Source of the DNA: Streptomyces qaidamensis
GTDB taxonomy: Bacteria > Actinomycetota > Actinomycetes > Streptomycetales > Streptomycetaceae
Assembly: GCF_001611795.1 (NCBI RefSeq)
Contig: NZ_CP015098.1
Location: 4,402,001 to 4,466,000, forward strand
Length of the DNA: 64,000 nucleotides
Reading direction: 5' to 3'
The position numbers and the translations under genes are program-made. Positions 1 to 10,606 of the stretch are shown piece by piece; positions within the stretch are counted from its first letter, which is position 1, and each line of letters opens with the position of its first letter. Under the pieces are notes generated by a model that was given only the letters and a program-made list of their open reading frames with translations, was not told where the DNA came from and searched no databases.

Positions 1-386
1 TGACCCGCAGGACCGACGGTGGCCCCCAGGGCTCCCCGCTGACCTGCGGTGTCGACGACTCCGGCCGGATCGTGGTCTCCACCTACCCGGAGCGCGCCAA
101 GACCCGCAACGCCAAGCGGGACCCCCGCGTGAGCCTGCTCGTGCTCAGCGACGACTGGAACGGCCCCTGGGTGCAGATCGACGGCACGGCCGAGGTCGTC
201 GACTCCCCCGACTCCGTCGAACCGCTTGTCGAGTACTACCGGAACATCGCCGGGGAGCACCCGGACTGGGACGAGTACCGCGCGGCCATGCTCAAGCAGG
301 GCAAGTCGATCATCCGGATCACGCCGGAGCGGTGGGGGCCGGTGGCGACCGGGGGGTTCCCGGCGCGGCTGGTCGAAGGGGAGTAG
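1..386 (+). CDS. PPOX-class (F420-dependent type) oxidoreductase, 5' truncated by window edge
   Basis: The reading frame is open from base 3 to a TAG at 384-386, so the N-terminus lies outside the window. The visible 127 or so residues include a beta-barrel core with the run RIVVSTYPERAKTRN, then DPRVSLLV, then WVQIDGTAEVVD. This is the pattern of split-barrel flavin/deazaflavin oxidoreductases of the pyridoxamine-phosphate-oxidase-like superfamily. The C-terminus IRITPERW is typical of the actinobacterial F420-linked branch. The substrate cannot be told from sequence. It converges on the tetR gene with a 1-bp gap. Family assignment is fairly firm; the cofactor is inferred from family habit. 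Confidence 0.75.
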   Translation, partial: TRRTDGGPQGSPLTCGVDDSGRIVVSTYPERAKTRNAKRDPRVSLLVLSDDWNGPWVQIDGTAEVVDSPDSVEPLVEYYRNIAGEHPDWDEYRAAMLKQGKSIIRITPERWGPVATGGFPARLVEGE

Positions 387-387
387 G

Positions 388-1167
388 TCAGCGCTCCGCG
401 GCGGCTTCCCGCTCGCGGGTGACCATCGCCTCGATGCCCGCGATCAGCAGTTCCAGCGCGAATTCGAAGTCGCGCTCCAGCATCTCGGCGACCGTGTCGC
501 CGCCGCGGGCCGCCATGATCTCCCGCGACTCCTTCAGGACGTCGGCGGCCTGCGGGGCGGCGGTCACGGCGTTCAGCGTCTGCTGGAAGTACTCGTCGAC
601 GCTCATGCCGCCGGCCGTGGCCCGGGAGGCGAGGTGGCCCTCCAGGGTGCCGTAGCCGTAGACGAACTGGAAGACGGCCGAGATCGTGCTCGTCATGCGT
701 TTCGCGGGCAGGCCGGTCCTGCGGACGACGCGCTGGACCACCCGGGAGAACGCCAGGCTGTTGGGGCCGATGTTGAGGAAGACCCCGACCAGCGCGGACA
801 CCCAGGGGTGCCGCACGAGCAGCGTCCGGTACTCCCGGGCGAGCGCCCGCACCTGGTCCCGCCAGTCCTCGCCGGCGTCCGGATCGGGCAGCCGCATCCC
901 GCCCATGACCTCGTCCAGGGCCAGTTCGAGCAGGTCGTCCTTGGTGTCGACGTACCAGTAGACGGACATCGCGGTGACGTTCAGCTCACCGGCCAGCCGC
1001 CGCATCGAGAATTTGGCCAGTCCTTCGGCGTCCAGCAGCCGCACGGTGACCTCGATGATGCGCGCCCGGTCCAGTCCCGAGGGCTGCCCGCCACCGCGCC
1101 GCCGGTGCGCCGTGCCCTCCAGCCAGACGCTGGACCGCGGCTGATCCTGCCGGGCGGCTTTCGTCAT
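388..1167 (-). CDS. TetR-family transcriptional regulator (TetR_C type)
   Basis: A 259-residue protein. A disordered basic N-terminus of about 25 residues precedes a TetR helix-turn-helix (residues ~30-80; ARIIEVTVRLLDAEG, then ELNVTAMSVYWYVDTKDDLLELALDEV). The remaining 170 residues form a ligand-binding domain of the tetracycline-repressor C-terminal kind. It lies 144 bp downstream of, and on the same strand as, the DHA2 efflux gene. This suggests an efflux pump co-transcribed with its own repressor, which would act at the palindrome at 2811-2844. The inducer is unknown. Confidence 0.85.
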   Translation of the reverse strand: MTKAARQDQPRSSVWLEGTAHRRRGGGQPSGLDRARIIEVTVRLLDAEGLAKFSMRRLAGELNVTAMSVYWYVDTKDDLLELALDEVMGGMRLPDPDAGEDWRDQVRALAREYRTLLVRHPWVSALVGVFLNIGPNSLAFSRVVQRVVRRTGLPAKRMTSTISAVFQFVYGYGTLEGHLASRATAGGMSVDEYFQQTLNAVTAAPQAADVLKESREIMAARGGDTVAEMLERDFEFALELLIAGIEAMVTREREAAAER

Positions 1168-1311
1168 GGCGCACCTACCTCTGCTTTCGAACGCCGATCA
1201 TGCCAGGCGCCCCGGAAGGGCGCGGGGCTGTGCCGATGTACGGCTCCGCCGCGTGGGCGCGCTCCGCCGCAACGGCCCCGCACCCGCGCGATGACCGCAC
1301 ACCCCGAGCTC

Positions 1312-2808
1312 CTAGGCGGACTCTGCCCGCTCAGCACGCCGAAGCAACGCCGCCGCGACCAGCCCGCCCGCCAGCACGGCAACCGCACCCACCAGCTGAC
1401 TGGTCTCCAGCCCTGAGGCGAACGCGTCGGAGATCCTGGCCTTCTCCTCGGCCGAGTCGGCCGCGGTCAGCGCCGCCGGCAACGATGCGGCGGACACGGC
1501 GACCAGCGAGGCGAACCGGGAGTTGAGCACGGCGCCGAGGACGGCGACGCCCAGTCCGTTGCCGAACTCCGCGAGCGTCCCGTTGATCCCCGCTCCGACC
1601 CCCGCCTTCTCGGGCGGTATCGCGCCCATGATCGCGTTGGCCATCGCCGGCATGGACAGCGCCACACCCGCCCCCATCACGACCAGTCCGAGCAGCATGC
1701 CCTCGTACCCGTGCCCTCCGAGCAGCGCGATCGCCGCGAGCCCGGCGGACACCAGGGTCATGCCGAGCGCGATCGCCGCCGGGGTGCCCGCCTTGAGGAC
1801 CAGCTTCGCCCCGGCCCCCGTGAAGTTGAGCGCGACGACGGTCAGCGCCAGCGGCGCCGTCCGCAGCCCCGCGTCCAGCGGCTCGTAGCCGAGGACGAAC
1901 TGCAGGTGCTGGGTGAGCAGGAACAGTGACCCCGTCATGCCGAACGCCACGAGGATCGCGCCCGCGACCGCGCCCACGAATTTCTGGTTGCGGAAGAAGT
2001 GCATGTCGAGCATCGGGTGCTCGGTGCGCAGCTCCCACAGCACGAACAGGCCGAGCACGACCACGCCGATCAGCGCCGAGACCAGCACCTGCGCGGAGGT
2101 CCAGCCGTGCTCGGGCCCGGTGATGATCGCGTACACCACGGCCGTCATGCCGATGGTCGAGAGCACCGCGCCGAGCAGGTCGGGCCGGTCACCGGCCTTG
2201 TGCTTGGACTCCGGCACCAGCGCGGCGACCGCGACCAGGCCGAGCAGCGCGACCGGGATGTTGATCAGGAAGATCGCGCCCCACCAGAAGTGGTTCAGCA
2301 TCACGCCGCCGATCAGCGGTCCGGCCGCGAAGCCGAGCGAACTGACCGTCGACCACAGCGCGATGGCCTTCACCCGCTCCTGGTCGTCGAAGATCTGTAC
2401 GACGACGGCGAGGATCGTGGTCATCAGCAGCGCGCCGCCGATGCCCATGCCCGCGCGGGCCGCGATCAGCTGGCCCGGACTCTGGGAGAGCCCGGCCGCC
2501 AGCGAGCCCAGGCCGAAGACCGCCAGGCCCGACATCAGCAGCAGCTTGCGGCCGTAGCGGTCGGCGGCGTTGCCCGCGGTGAGCAGCAGGCCCGACTGCA
2601 CCAGTGCGTAGGCGTTCATCATCCACTGGACGTCGGCGGTCGTCGCGTCCATCTCGCGGGTGAGCGAGGGGATGGCCACGTTCAGGATCGTGTTGTCGAG
2701 CAGCACGGTGAGCTGCGCGAGGCAGACGACACCGAGGATCAGCCAGCGTTGCGGGTGGCTTCCGTGGGCCGTCTGCGGCGGGGCCGTTTCCTGGGGGGAC
2801 GTCGTCAT
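1312..2808 (-). CDS. MFS drug efflux transporter, DHA2 (14-TM, EmrB/QacA) family
   Basis: A 498-residue inner-membrane proton antiporter. The first helix begins WLILGVVCLAQLTVLLDNTI, carrying the D-N-T-I signature of DHA2 pumps. Motif A-like NAADRYGRKLLL follows helix 2 and motif C-like GFAAGPLIGG occurs in helix 5. About 14 hydrophobic segments can be counted. I prefer the ATG at 2808 over the upstream start at 2889 because the extra 27 residues are non-hydrophobic and overlap a promoter and operator-like palindrome. The downstream tetR gene and the palindrome just before the start suggest a substrate-inducible resistance operon. The substrate is unknown. Confidence 0.85.
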   Translation of the reverse strand: MTTSPQETAPPQTAHGSHPQRWLILGVVCLAQLTVLLDNTILNVAIPSLTREMDATTADVQWMMNAYALVQSGLLLTAGNAADRYGRKLLLMSGLAVFGLGSLAAGLSQSPGQLIAARAGMGIGGALLMTTILAVVVQIFDDQERVKAIALWSTVSSLGFAAGPLIGGVMLNHFWWGAIFLINIPVALLGLVAVAALVPESKHKAGDRPDLLGAVLSTIGMTAVVYAIITGPEHGWTSAQVLVSALIGVVVLGLFVLWELRTEHPMLDMHFFRNQKFVGAVAGAILVAFGMTGSLFLLTQHLQFVLGYEPLDAGLRTAPLALTVVALNFTGAGAKLVLKAGTPAAIALGMTLVSAGLAAIALLGGHGYEGMLLGLVVMGAGVALSMPAMANAIMGAIPPEKAGVGAGINGTLAEFGNGLGVAVLGAVLNSRFASLVAVSAASLPAALTAADSAEEKARISDAFASGLETSQLVGAVAVLAGGLVAAALLRRAERAESA

Positions 2809-2810
2809 GC

Positions 2811-2844
2811 TGTACACCGTAGAACAGTTCCTATACGGCGTACA
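2811..2844 (-). promoter_or_regulatory. Operator-like inverted repeat over the efflux-operon promoter
   Basis: Arms TGTACACCGTAGA (2811-2823) and TATACGGCGTACA (2832-2844) are inverted repeats matching at 11 of 13 positions. On the minus strand a TATAGG sequence inside the repeat could serve as a -10 box, placing the transcript start about 13 nt before the ATG at 2808. A TetR dimer bound here would block the promoter. That role is inferred from position only. Confidence 0.55.
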
Positions 2845-2866
2845 ACAGCGTTTCGGCGGGGACGGC

Positions 2867-2897
2867 GAAGGGCGGTGCCTTTCGGCCACCGCCCTTC
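2867..2897 (-). terminator. Hairpin downstream of the GT39 gene
   Basis: Perfect 11-bp stem GAAGGGCGGTG (2867-2877) / CACCGCCCTTC (2887-2897) with a 9-nt loop, 17 bp past the stop of the glycosyltransferase operon. There is no strong U-tract, as is usual in Streptomyces. Confidence 0.6.
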
Positions 2898-2914
2898 CTC
2901 CGGTCAGGGACGTG

Positions 2915-5146
2915 TCAGCCGCTCGCCTTCTGGGTGAGGTCGTAGAACGTGGCCGAACCGACCGTGACCTTCTTGAAGGTGGCCTCGACCCAGGAGGTGA
3001 TCCGGGAAGAGGTGCCGTCGCTGCTGCCGCCCATGCCGCCGCCCGTGCCGCCCGAGGCGATGAAGTAGTGGATCTTTCCGTCCGCCACGTACTTCTTGAA
3101 CTGGGCCAGGGTCGGGGACGGGTCCGTGCCGTTGAAGCCGCCGATCGCCATCACCGGGTCGCCGGTGGACAGCTGGTAACTCGCCGCGTTCTGGGCACCG
3201 ATGGCCGCCGCGGCCCAGGTGTACCGGCCGGCGTCGGTCTCCAGCAGCTTCTTGGCCTCGGCGCTGACGTCGGCGCCGTTGAGCAGGCCGCCGACGCCGC
3301 CGCCTCCGCCCATGCCGCCCGTACGACCGCCGTCGCCGTTTTCCTGGTTCTGGCCCTGGCCCTGCCCCTGCTGGTTCTGGCCGACTCCGCCCGGGAAGCC
3401 GTCCCCGCCGGGGAATCCGTTGCCCTGCCCGCCCCGGGCGTTGCCGTTGCCGTTCTGCTGGTTCTGGCCGCCTCCGCCCGGGAAGCCGCCTCCGCCGGGG
3501 CCGCCGCCACCGCCCGGTCCGCCGCGGCCGCCCGCGACCGCCGGGCCCGCCGTGACGATCGAGCCGGTGTGCCCCTCGTTCACCGTGGTGAGGGTGTACG
3601 CCGCCGGACCGGCCAGCGCGGCGACGAGGCCGAGCCCGGCCGCTCCCAGGGCCGGCCGGCGTCCCAGCCGGCCGGCGAAGACCAGGCCGAGGGCCGCCGT
3701 CAGACCGCCGACCAGGACGAGCCACTTGAGCCAGGGCAGGTAGTCGGAGGAGCGGTTGAGCAGGACGTATCCCCAAGCTGCGGTCGCCGTCATCGCGGCG
3801 GCCAGGGTCAGCGACGCCCACGCCTTGTCCCGCTTCTCCCAGAGCAGGGCCGCGCCCATACCGATCAGCGGGGCGATGTAGGGGGCGAGGGCGACCGTGT
3901 AGTACTCGTGGAAGATGCCCTGCATGTAGCTGAAGACGAGCATGGTCGTGAGCAGCGCGCCGCCCCACACCAGGAACGCGCCGCGGGTCGCCGAGGTCCG
4001 GCGGGCCATGGGGGCCCCCCCGCTCCAGCGAAGTCGAGAGTGGGGGAGCGTAGCGACCAGGCCCGCGACGAGCAGGATCAGCGCGGCCGGGATCAGCCAG
4101 GAGATCTGGCCGCCGATGGCGGAGCTGAACATCCGGTCCCAGCCGGTCTCGCCCCAGTTGCCGCCGCCGTTCCCGCCGCCACCACCGCCTCCGACACTGC
4201 CGGTCTCGTCGCCGTTGAGGCGGCCCAGGCCGTTGTACCCGAAGGTCAGTTCGAGGAAGCTGTTGTTCTGCGAGCCGCCGACGTACGGGCGGGATGACGC
4301 GGGCCAGAGTTCGACGATCGCGACCCACCAGCCGCCGGAGACGACGATCGCGGCGAGCCCCGCGGCGAGCTGGCCGATCCGCTTCTTCACCGGCACGGGG
4401 GCGCAGACGCCGTACACCAGAGCGAGCGACGGCAGGACCAGGAAGGCCTGGAGGGTCTTGGCGAGGAAGGCGAAGCCGATCGCGGCACCGGCCCACACCA
4501 ACCACTTCGTACGGCCGTCCTCCAGGGCGCGGATGACGAACCAGCAGGCCGCCGCCATCAGCAGCGCCAGCATCGCGTCGGGGTTGTTGAAGCGGAACAT
4601 CAGCGCCGCGACGGGGGTGAGCGCCAGCACGGCGCCCGCGATCAGACCGGCCGCGGGGCTGAACCGGCGGCGCACGGCCGCGTACACGACGGCCACCGTG
4701 CCGACCCCCATGAGGACCTCGGGCGCGAGGATCGCCCAGGAACTGAGGCCGAAGAGCCGCACGGAGAGGGCCATCGGCCACAGCGCGGCCGGGGGCTTGT
4801 CGACGGTGATGGCGTTCGCCGCGTCCAGCGAGCCGAAGAAGAACGCCTTCCAGGACTGGCTGCCCGCCTGAACGGCCGCGGAATAGAAGGAGTTGGCGTA
4901 GCCGGAGGCGCTCAGGTTGCACAGGTAGAGGACGGCCGTCGCCAGCAGCAGGGCGAGGAAGGCCGGGCGGGCCCAGCGGGGGTCCTCGGGCCGGCCGCGC
5001 CACAGCCGCTGCGGGAAGGTCCGGCCGGGGTCACCGGCGCGCGGAGCCGGCGCGGCATCCAGAGACGGCTCGGCGTCCGGGGGCCGCGTCCACGTGCCGG
5101 GGCTCGTGCCTCTGCCGGTGGTCTCCTGGTCGTGGTGGACGGTCAT
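2915..5146 (-). CDS. GT39 / ArnT-like membrane glycosyltransferase with Gly-rich insert
   Basis: A 743-residue polytopic membrane protein. After a ~55-residue cytoplasmic N-terminus come about 11 membrane helices. A first loop carries the acidic-aromatic region expected of polyprenyl-phosphate-sugar-dependent GT-C enzymes (NSFYSAAVQAGSQSWKAFFF, then DKPPAALWPMALSVRLFG). Two low-complexity glycine-rich stretches stand out, a short one near residue 320 and a long GGGGGPGG / NQQNGNGN-type region around residues 520-610. The last ~120 residues form a soluble extracytoplasmic domain. The enzyme probably moves a sugar from a polyprenyl-phosphate donor to a cell-envelope acceptor. Its start overlaps the stop of the GT2-GtrA gene (ATGA), so the two are translationally coupled. 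Confidence 0.8.
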   Translation of the reverse strand: MTVHHDQETTGRGTSPGTWTRPPDAEPSLDAAPAPRAGDPGRTFPQRLWRGRPEDPRWARPAFLALLLATAVLYLCNLSASGYANSFYSAAVQAGSQSWKAFFFGSLDAANAITVDKPPAALWPMALSVRLFGLSSWAILAPEVLMGVGTVAVVYAAVRRRFSPAAGLIAGAVLALTPVAALMFRFNNPDAMLALLMAAACWFVIRALEDGRTKWLVWAGAAIGFAFLAKTLQAFLVLPSLALVYGVCAPVPVKKRIGQLAAGLAAIVVSGGWWVAIVELWPASSRPYVGGSQNNSFLELTFGYNGLGRLNGDETGSVGGGGGGGNGGGNWGETGWDRMFSSAIGGQISWLIPAALILLVAGLVATLPHSRLRWSGGAPMARRTSATRGAFLVWGGALLTTMLVFSYMQGIFHEYYTVALAPYIAPLIGMGAALLWEKRDKAWASLTLAAAMTATAAWGYVLLNRSSDYLPWLKWLVLVGGLTAALGLVFAGRLGRRPALGAAGLGLVAALAGPAAYTLTTVNEGHTGSIVTAGPAVAGGRGGPGGGGGPGGGGFPGGGGQNQQNGNGNARGGQGNGFPGGDGFPGGVGQNQQGQGQGQNQENGDGGRTGGMGGGGGVGGLLNGADVSAEAKKLLETDAGRYTWAAAAIGAQNAASYQLSTGDPVMAIGGFNGTDPSPTLAQFKKYVADGKIHYFIASGGTGGGMGGSSDGTSSRITSWVEATFKKVTVGSATFYDLTQKASG

Positions 5147-6525
5147 CGCAAGTCCCTCGCATCGGTGTCGTGCGGGCGTACCGGCAGCAGCTGCACGGTG
5201 GCGTCCCGCCAGGAGTCCGCGACGTCACCGGCGCGGCAGGGGGTGGTGTCGCACGAGGGCGCGGCGGCAGGAGCCGGGGCGTCCTCGCGCCGGTCCGGGA
5301 ACACCCAAGCCCGGAAGAGAAGAAAGCGCAGCACGGTGGCCGCGAGGTTGGCCGCGACGAGGACGGCCAGTTCGGTGGAGTGGGCGGGCTCGGAGGTCGC
5401 CGCGTTCAGTGCCGCGAGCGAGCCGCTGGTCAGGGCGAGTCCGATGCCGAAGACCACCAGACCCTGCGCCTGGTGCCGTACGGCCCCGCCCCGCCCGCGC
5501 ACCCCGAAGGTGAGCCGCCGGTTGGCCGCGGTGTTGGCGACCGCCGAGACCAGCAGGGCGAGGGCGTTGGCGGTCTGGGAGCCGGTGAACACCCGGAAGC
5601 CGCTGTAGAGCAGCAGATAGAAGAGGGTGGACAGGACACCGACCACGCAGAACCCGACGAGCTGGCGGGCGAGTCCCGTCGGCACGTCCTCGATGTCCCG
5701 GTCACGCGGGTCGTCGCCGAACGGCCGGGCGAGCCGGTCCAGCGGCAGCGAGCCGGTGGCCAGAGCCCTGCCGACCCGCCACACGCCCTTGAGGTCGTCG
5801 GTCGCTGTCTTGACGATGTGCACGGTCGAGTCGGGGTCGTCGACCCAGTCGACCGGCACCTCGTGGATCCGCAGCCCCGCGCGCTCGGCGAGCACCAGCA
5901 TCTCGGTGTCGAAGAACCAGCCGGTGTCCTCGACGAGCGGCAGCAGTATCCGCGCCACGTCCCGGCGGATCGCCTTGAAGCCGCACTGGGCGTCCGAGAA
6001 CCGCGCCTGGAGCGAGCCGCGCAGGATGAGGTTGTAGGCCCGGCTGATGAACTCCCGCTTGGGTCCGCGCACCACCCGCGAACTGCGGGCCAGCCGGGAG
6101 CCGATCGCGAGGTCCGAGTGGCCGGAGATCAGCGGCGCCACCAGCGGGAGCAGGGCGTTGAGGTCGGTGGACAGGTCCACGTCCATGTAGGCGAGGACCG
6201 GGGCGTCCGAGGCCGACCAGACGGCCCGCAGGGCCCGGCCGCGCCCCTTCTGCTCCAGGCGGAAGGTGGTCACCTCGGGAATCTGCGCCGCCAGTTGCCG
6301 CGCCACCTGCGGGGTGGTGTCCGTGGAGGCGTTGTCCGCGATCGTGATGCGGAACGCGTACGGGAACGTCCGGTCGAGGTGCTCGTGCAGTCTGCGGACG
6401 CACGGCTGGAGGTCCTTCTCCTCGTTGTAGACGGGGACCACTACGTCCAGGACAGGCGTACCGGCTGGTGCGGCCGGGAGGTGCTCCCGCGCCGGCAGGG
6501 TGCCGGGAGAAGAGTCGGTTCGCAT
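5143..6525 (-). CDS. GT2 polyprenyl-phosphate glycosyltransferase fused to GtrA domain
   Basis: A 460-residue protein. Residues ~22-250 are a GT2 (DPM1/GtrB-like) catalytic domain: VLDVVVPVYNEEKDL opens the nucleotide-sugar fold, AYMDVDLSTDLNAL holds the DxD motif, and AIGSRLARSSRV follows. Residues ~285-400 are a GtrA-type membrane domain with about four helices. By family knowledge it makes polyprenyl-phosphate-hexose on the inner leaflet and the GtrA part is thought to help flip it. The coupled GT39 gene would then use that donor outside. It starts 14 bp after the sensor kinase stop, placing both enzymes in one operon with the two-component system. Confidence 0.85.
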   Translation of the reverse strand: MRTDSSPGTLPAREHLPAAPAGTPVLDVVVPVYNEEKDLQPCVRRLHEHLDRTFPYAFRITIADNASTDTTPQVARQLAAQIPEVTTFRLEQKGRGRALRAVWSASDAPVLAYMDVDLSTDLNALLPLVAPLISGHSDLAIGSRLARSSRVVRGPKREFISRAYNLILRGSLQARFSDAQCGFKAIRRDVARILLPLVEDTGWFFDTEMLVLAERAGLRIHEVPVDWVDDPDSTVHIVKTATDDLKGVWRVGRALATGSLPLDRLARPFGDDPRDRDIEDVPTGLARQLVGFCVVGVLSTLFYLLLYSGFRVFTGSQTANALALLVSAVANTAANRRLTFGVRGRGGAVRHQAQGLVVFGIGLALTSGSLAALNAATSEPAHSTELAVLVAANLAATVLRFLLFRAWVFPDRREDAPAPAAAPSCDTTPCRAGDVADSWRDATVQLLPVRPHDTDARDLR

Positions 6526-6539
6526 GGAACCGACTTTCG

Positions 6540-8143
<1,604 letters not shown>

Positions 8144-8147
<4 letters not shown>

Positions 8148-8884
8148 GACGCCGCGGGCTTGATCAGGTATCCGGCGCCGCGCCGCGTGTGGATCATCGG
8201 CTCGCGCCCGGCGTCGATCTTCCGCCTCAGATAGGAGATGTAGAGCTCGACGACATTGGCCTGGCCGCCGAAGTCGTACGACCACACGCGGTCGAGGATC
8301 TGCGCCTTGCTGAGCACGCGCCGCGGATTGCGCATCAGGAACCGCAGCAGCTCGAACTCGGTCGCGGTCAGGTGGATGCCGTCCCCGGCCCGGGTCACCT
8401 CGTGGCTGTCCTCGTCGAGGGTGAGGTCGCCGACGACCAGCACGGATTCCGAGCGCCGGTCGGCGGCACCGGAGCGGCGTATCAGCCCGCGCAGCCGCGC
8501 GACGACCTCCTCCAGGCTGAACGGCTTGGTGACGTAGTCGTCACCGCCCGCCGTCAGCCCGGCGATCCGGTCCTCGAGGGCGTCCTTCGCGGTAAGGAAG
8601 AGCACCGGCACGTCCGGCAGCTCCCGGCGCAACCGCCCGAGCACGGCCAGCCCGTCCATGTCGGGCAGCATCATGTCGAGGACGACGGCGTCGGGCCGGA
8701 AGTCGCGGGCGGCCTGTAGCGCGCCCGTGCCGTCACCGGCACTCCTGATCTGCCATCCCTCGTAGCGCAGTGCCATGGACAGCAGCTCGCTGATCGACAT
8801 CTCGTCGTCGACCACCAGCACGCGGACGGGGCTCCCGTCCGGCCTGAGCAGTTCGGTGCGCCCCTGGGGCGAGGTCGTGGTCAT
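8144..8884 (-). CDS. OmpR-family response regulator
   Basis: A 246-residue protein. The receiver domain (residues ~20-135) has the acidic pocket VLVVDDE, phospho-acceptor Asp in DAVVLDMMLPDMDG, Thr in VLFLTAKD and Lys in DYVTKPF. A winged-helix DNA-binding domain (residues ~150-245) ends in VWSYDFGGQANVVELYISYLRRKID and RGAGYLIKP. The ATG at 8884 gives a normal family length; the 22 extra upstream codons run into the promoter region. It heads the operon RR-HK-GT2/GtrA-GT39. CTGAGAA repeats upstream are candidates for autoregulation. Confidence 0.9.
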
Positions 8885-8904
8885 GTGAACACGATGTCGG
8901 GGAG

Positions 8905-8965
8905 CTCTGAGAACACGCTTTCGGCAACCTGTGATTTCTCTGAGAAACACACAGGCGCTTCTCAG
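8905..8965 (-). promoter_or_regulatory. CTGAGAA repeats upstream of the response regulator
   Basis: CTCTGAGAA occurs at 8905-8913 and again at 8938-8946, a 33-bp (three-turn) spacing. An inverted TTCTCAG lies at 8959-8965 and forms an inverted repeat with the second copy. Helically phased repeats just upstream of an OmpR-type gene are usual for self-binding. Binding is inferred, not shown. Confidence 0.45.
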
Positions 8966-8992
8966 GCAATGCCTGGGAAAGCGCCGGGCGGA

Positions 8993-9865
8993 TCAGAACA
9001 ACCCGTCCTGCACGCCGGCCGCCTCCTTGAACTGCCGGGTCGGCACGGTCAGTTCACCCGCCGCGGCGGGCACCAGCCCCCACCCCGTCATCAACCGTGT
9101 GTCCAGCACCACCACCCCGCCCCCGGTGGCCAGATGCAGATCGGGCCCGGCGGCCGCGGCCAGCTCCCCGCCGACCGCACCCCCGGCGACGAGCTCGCTC
9201 ACCTGCCCGACGGCGACGGGCAGCCCCCCGAGCCCGAACACCCCCACGTGATCGACGACCCGCAGCGGCTCCCGCACGAGGGACTCCGGCCACGCGGGGA
9301 GCGTGACCGCCCGCTCGTACAGCTCGGTCACCTCACGGGCCCGGTCGGCGGCGGTCTCCGGCAGCGCGGCCCGGACCGCCCGCTTCTCGGCGTAGGGAAT
9401 CCGGTCGGGCACCCGCAGGGCGGCCCGCAGCAGCTCCTCCGTACGCCGCGCGGCCATGAGCGGTCCCAGTCCGAGCCAGCTGAAACAGACGGCCCCCTGC
9501 TCCAGGAGCCGTGCGGAACCCCGCGCCTGGGCCGTGATCCCGACCTTGACCATGCCGGGTCCGAACCACGCCAGATAGACGTGGTACGGCCGGGGATCGT
9601 CGGCGATGGTGTCCGCCGCCACGGAGTGCGCCCGGTCCAGCCGCGCACAGTCCTCGCACCGCGCCCCTGTACTGCGCCCCGGCACGGCCGCACCGACCGG
9701 GCACGTGTGCCCCCGCGCCCCCACGCAGGTGCGCACACCCCCCTCCGCGACCCCGAAGGCCACGCGTCTCCCCCGGGTCAGCGCACTGGGCCGGCCGCCG
9801 TCCCACACCAGCACGGGACCGTCCGCCGACCACCGCAGCCCCGAGCACTTCCATGCCTGTGTCAT
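8993..9865 (-). CDS. DUF2797 family protein
   Basis: A 290-residue protein starting at the ATG 9865. It shows the DUF2797 layout. An N-terminal zinc-finger-like part has spaced cysteines (CVGARGHTCPVGAA then CEDCARLDRAH). A central conserved block HVYLAWFGPGMVKVGITA follows, with RLLEQGAVCFSWL after it. An alpha/beta C-terminus completes it. The block resembles GIY-YIG-like endonuclease folds, but I see no proof of nuclease activity. It stands alone, downstream of a G-rich repeat field. Function is unknown. Confidence 0.75.
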   Translation of the reverse strand: MTQAWKCSGLRWSADGPVLVWDGGRPSALTRGRRVAFGVAEGGVRTCVGARGHTCPVGAAVPGRSTGARCEDCARLDRAHSVAADTIADDPRPYHVYLAWFGPGMVKVGITAQARGSARLLEQGAVCFSWLGLGPLMAARRTEELLRAALRVPDRIPYAEKRAVRAALPETAADRAREVTELYERAVTLPAWPESLVREPLRVVDHVGVFGLGGLPVAVGQVSELVAGGAVGGELAAAAGPDLHLATGGGVVVLDTRLMTGWGLVPAAAGELTVPTRQFKEAAGVQDGLF

Positions 9866-9954
9866 CACTGCCGAGAGTAGGGGGCGCCACTGACAACGGG
9901 GGCGGGCTGTGAGGGCTCCGACAGGTCGTAGCGGGATCTCCTGGTCGCCCGCCT

Positions 9955-10126
9955 GGAGTGCCGGCCGGGAGCGCCGGTGGCGAGTGCCGGTCGGGAGCGC
10001 GCCGGTGGCGAGTGCCGGCCGGGAGCGCCGGTCGGGAGCACCGGTCAGGAGCACCGGTGGCGAGTGCCGGTCAGGAGCGGCCTCGGCGCACGGCCGGTGG
10101 CGAGCACCGGTCAGGAGCGGTCTCGG
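9955..10126. repeat. Degenerate tandem repeat, ~25-bp family (GGTGGCGAGTGCCGG core)
   Basis: Units built from GTGGCGAGTGCCGG and GGTCGGGAGCGCCGG or GGTCAGGAGCACCGG variants are repeated about seven times between the DUF2797 gene and the HGxxPAAW gene. The repeats run slightly into the 3' end of the latter's coding region. They are imperfect and without spacers, so not CRISPR. Confidence 0.6.
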
Positions 10127-10509
10127 CGCACGGATTCGACACCGGCGGCGACGGTCTCCGGCTCGCTCTCGCGCTGTGCCGGCATGACCGGCACCACCGC
10201 ACGCGCGCCACGCCCCCGCCCGGCCAGCCGGCACGCCAGGCACTCCGCGTGCCCGCCCGGCGCCGCCGAGTCCCGCACCCGCCATCCCCATTCCGCCCGG
10301 GGCCGCAGGCCGGGCCCCTTCCCCCACCCGGCGAGATGCAGGGCCCAGGTGACGAGCAGGCTCACGACCCCGATCGCCAGACCTCCGGCGATCAGCACGC
10401 CCGAGACCGTGATGACCCCGAGCCCCGCCACGGCGGCCCCGACGCTGGCGATGCCGGTTCCGACCCATCCCGCGACCGTGTGCCCGTGGTCATACTGATG
10501 TGCACTCAC
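10111..10509 (-). CDS. HGxxPAAW-type small membrane protein
   Basis: A 132-residue protein. Its N-terminus DHGHTVAGWVGTGIA fits the actinobacterial HGxxPAAW family (here H-G-H-T-V-A-G-W). Two membrane helices follow (residues ~12-55: IASVGAAVAGLGVITVSGVL and GGLAIGVVSLLVTWALHLAG). The C-terminal 70 residues are charged, contain an ECLACR cysteine pair and extend beyond the usual family length. The very end overlaps the neighbouring tandem repeat, so the tail may have grown from repeat DNA. It is divergent from the marR-like gene. Function is unknown. Confidence 0.65.
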   Translation of the reverse strand: MSAHQYDHGHTVAGWVGTGIASVGAAVAGLGVITVSGVLIAGGLAIGVVSLLVTWALHLAGWGKGPGLRPRAEWGWRVRDSAAPGGHAECLACRLAGRGRGARAVVPVMPAQRESEPETVAAGVESVRRDRS

Positions 10510-10606
10510 GTGTCACTCCCTCGCGCCCAAGGGCTCCTGTCCGCCGAACCCTTCATCTGCTAAGACTTTTACAGCCCAAACATCTCACGAACTAAGGGAT
10601 CTGGGA

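Noticed and set aside
226..1416. A 396-codon plus-strand ORF opposite the first tetR gene
   Set aside because: It is antisense to a clear TetR protein and shows only Arg/Gly/Ala-biased shadow composition.
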